From contig USGR01000049.1 of the NCBI GenBank assembly GCA_900554165.1, positions 1 through 6,778 of the forward strand: 6,778 nt of DNA, written 5' to 3'. This document shows positions 6,396-6,778 of this stretch, one piece after another. Position 1 is the first letter of the stretch, and each line of letters starts with the position of its first letter. The position numbers and the translations under genes were made by a program. The notes under the pieces are model-generated. The model was not told the origin of the DNA. It searched no databases and was given only the letters and a program-made list of their open reading frames with translations. This DNA comes from an uncultured Oscillospiraceae bacterium. GTDB lineage: Bacteria > Bacillota_A > Clostridia > Oscillospirales > Acutalibacteraceae.

Positions 6396-6778
6396 TTATA
6401 GATTTCTGTTCAGCGCCGCCGCAAAGAAGACATCCTCCTCGCTGTCCGCCACGGTCGCTACAAAATAGCGTATATCGTCCATGGCGTGGTCGTTTTCCTT
6501 GCGCACGGCGTCTTTCACGCTGTCGTTTTGCCAGCGGTAAAGAGAAAATTCTCTAAGTGTGTCGCGGCAGGCGGCGCTGAACTTGATTTTGCCGGCCTTA
6601 AGCGCGGACGATACCTTTCTAATGCCATCCGCTACATTGTTATCCGCCGGCAGTACGCTGAACAGTCCGTGCCGCCTTATAACCGCCATAAATGAGGCGG
6701 CCGAGGGGTCGCATACAACGGCCTCAATTTTTCTGTTTCCCGAAAGCGCTTTAAGCGCCTCATAATACTCCTCATCGG
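6396..6778 (-). CDS. Phage terminase large subunit, C-terminal nuclease part (5' truncated by window edge)
   Basis: This is the end of the DNA-packaging motor protein. The frame is open to the right edge, so the gene starts outside the window. An internal ATG at 6689 is not the real start, because 29 further in-frame codons precede it and carry a nuclease motif. Seen: VVCDPSAASF, whose Asp (codon 6708-6710) fits a metal-binding Asp of the RNase H-like nuclease fold. It is followed by a DNNVADGIRKVSSALK stretch and the terminal HAMDDIRYF motif with its Asp pair. This arrangement is characteristic of large terminases of the PBSX/SPP1 type. The family nuclease cuts concatemeric DNA before and after headful packaging, while the ATPase domain (not in the window) drives translocation through the portal. 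The TAA stop is 15 nt before the portal start, consistent with the usual terminase-portal order. Confidence in the family is high; the ATPase half cannot be judged. Confidence 0.93.
   Translation of the reverse strand, partial: DEEYYEALKALSGNRKIEAVVCDPSAASFMAVIRRHGLFSVLPADNNVADGIRKVSSALKAGKIKFSAACRDTLREFSLYRWQNDSVKDAVRKENDHAMDDIRYFVATVADSEEDVFFAAALNRNL

Overview
The window is a stretch of a bacteriophage or prophage late operon. Every gene I can support lies on the minus strand, so the transcript runs from high to low coordinates. The order is: end of terminase large subunit (6778-6396), portal (6380-5196), prohead protease with a scaffold-like C-terminal region (5199-4195), major capsid protein (4176-3169), a small connector (3109-2723), a stopper-like protein (2723-2361), a tail-terminator-like protein (2380-1943), an unassigned small beta-rich tail protein (1953-1570), a LysM baseplate protein (1537-1022) and a gpD/XkdQ-type baseplate hub (1025-69). 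A further reading frame may begin at the left edge. Genes are packed with 1-20 nt overlaps or gaps under 60 nt. I see no tRNA, rRNA, CRISPR array, insertion sequence, promoter or canonical terminator, and no gene-free stretch above 300 bases.

The host is probably a low-to-medium GC Firmicute of the Clostridia type. This is an inference from strong AGGAGG/GGAGG ribosome binding sites, frequent ATA and TTA codons, and protein types familiar from PBSX-like and clostridial myophages. No host gene is present to confirm it. Base composition is uneven. Sampled 60-base lines in the head genes reach 47-57% GC, while lines in the LysM and hub genes fall to 23-28%. The change comes at about 1600, between the unassigned tail gene and the LysM gene.

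Working together, the terminase cuts and pumps DNA through the portal. The protease/scaffold fusion shapes the procapsid of HK97-fold capsid protein and then digests itself. The connector, stopper and terminator-like proteins close the neck. The LysM protein and hub belong to a contractile-type baseplate.

The main oddity is what is missing. No sheath, classical tube, chaperone or tape-measure gene lies between the terminator-like gene and the baseplate genes, where PBSX/P2-like phages normally carry several kilobases of them. One small gene sits there instead. Other points of interest are a Cys/His zinc-binding-like insertion in the protease, a strong GC-rich hairpin just after the capsid gene, and a competing out-of-frame ATG two bases ahead of the portal GTG start.
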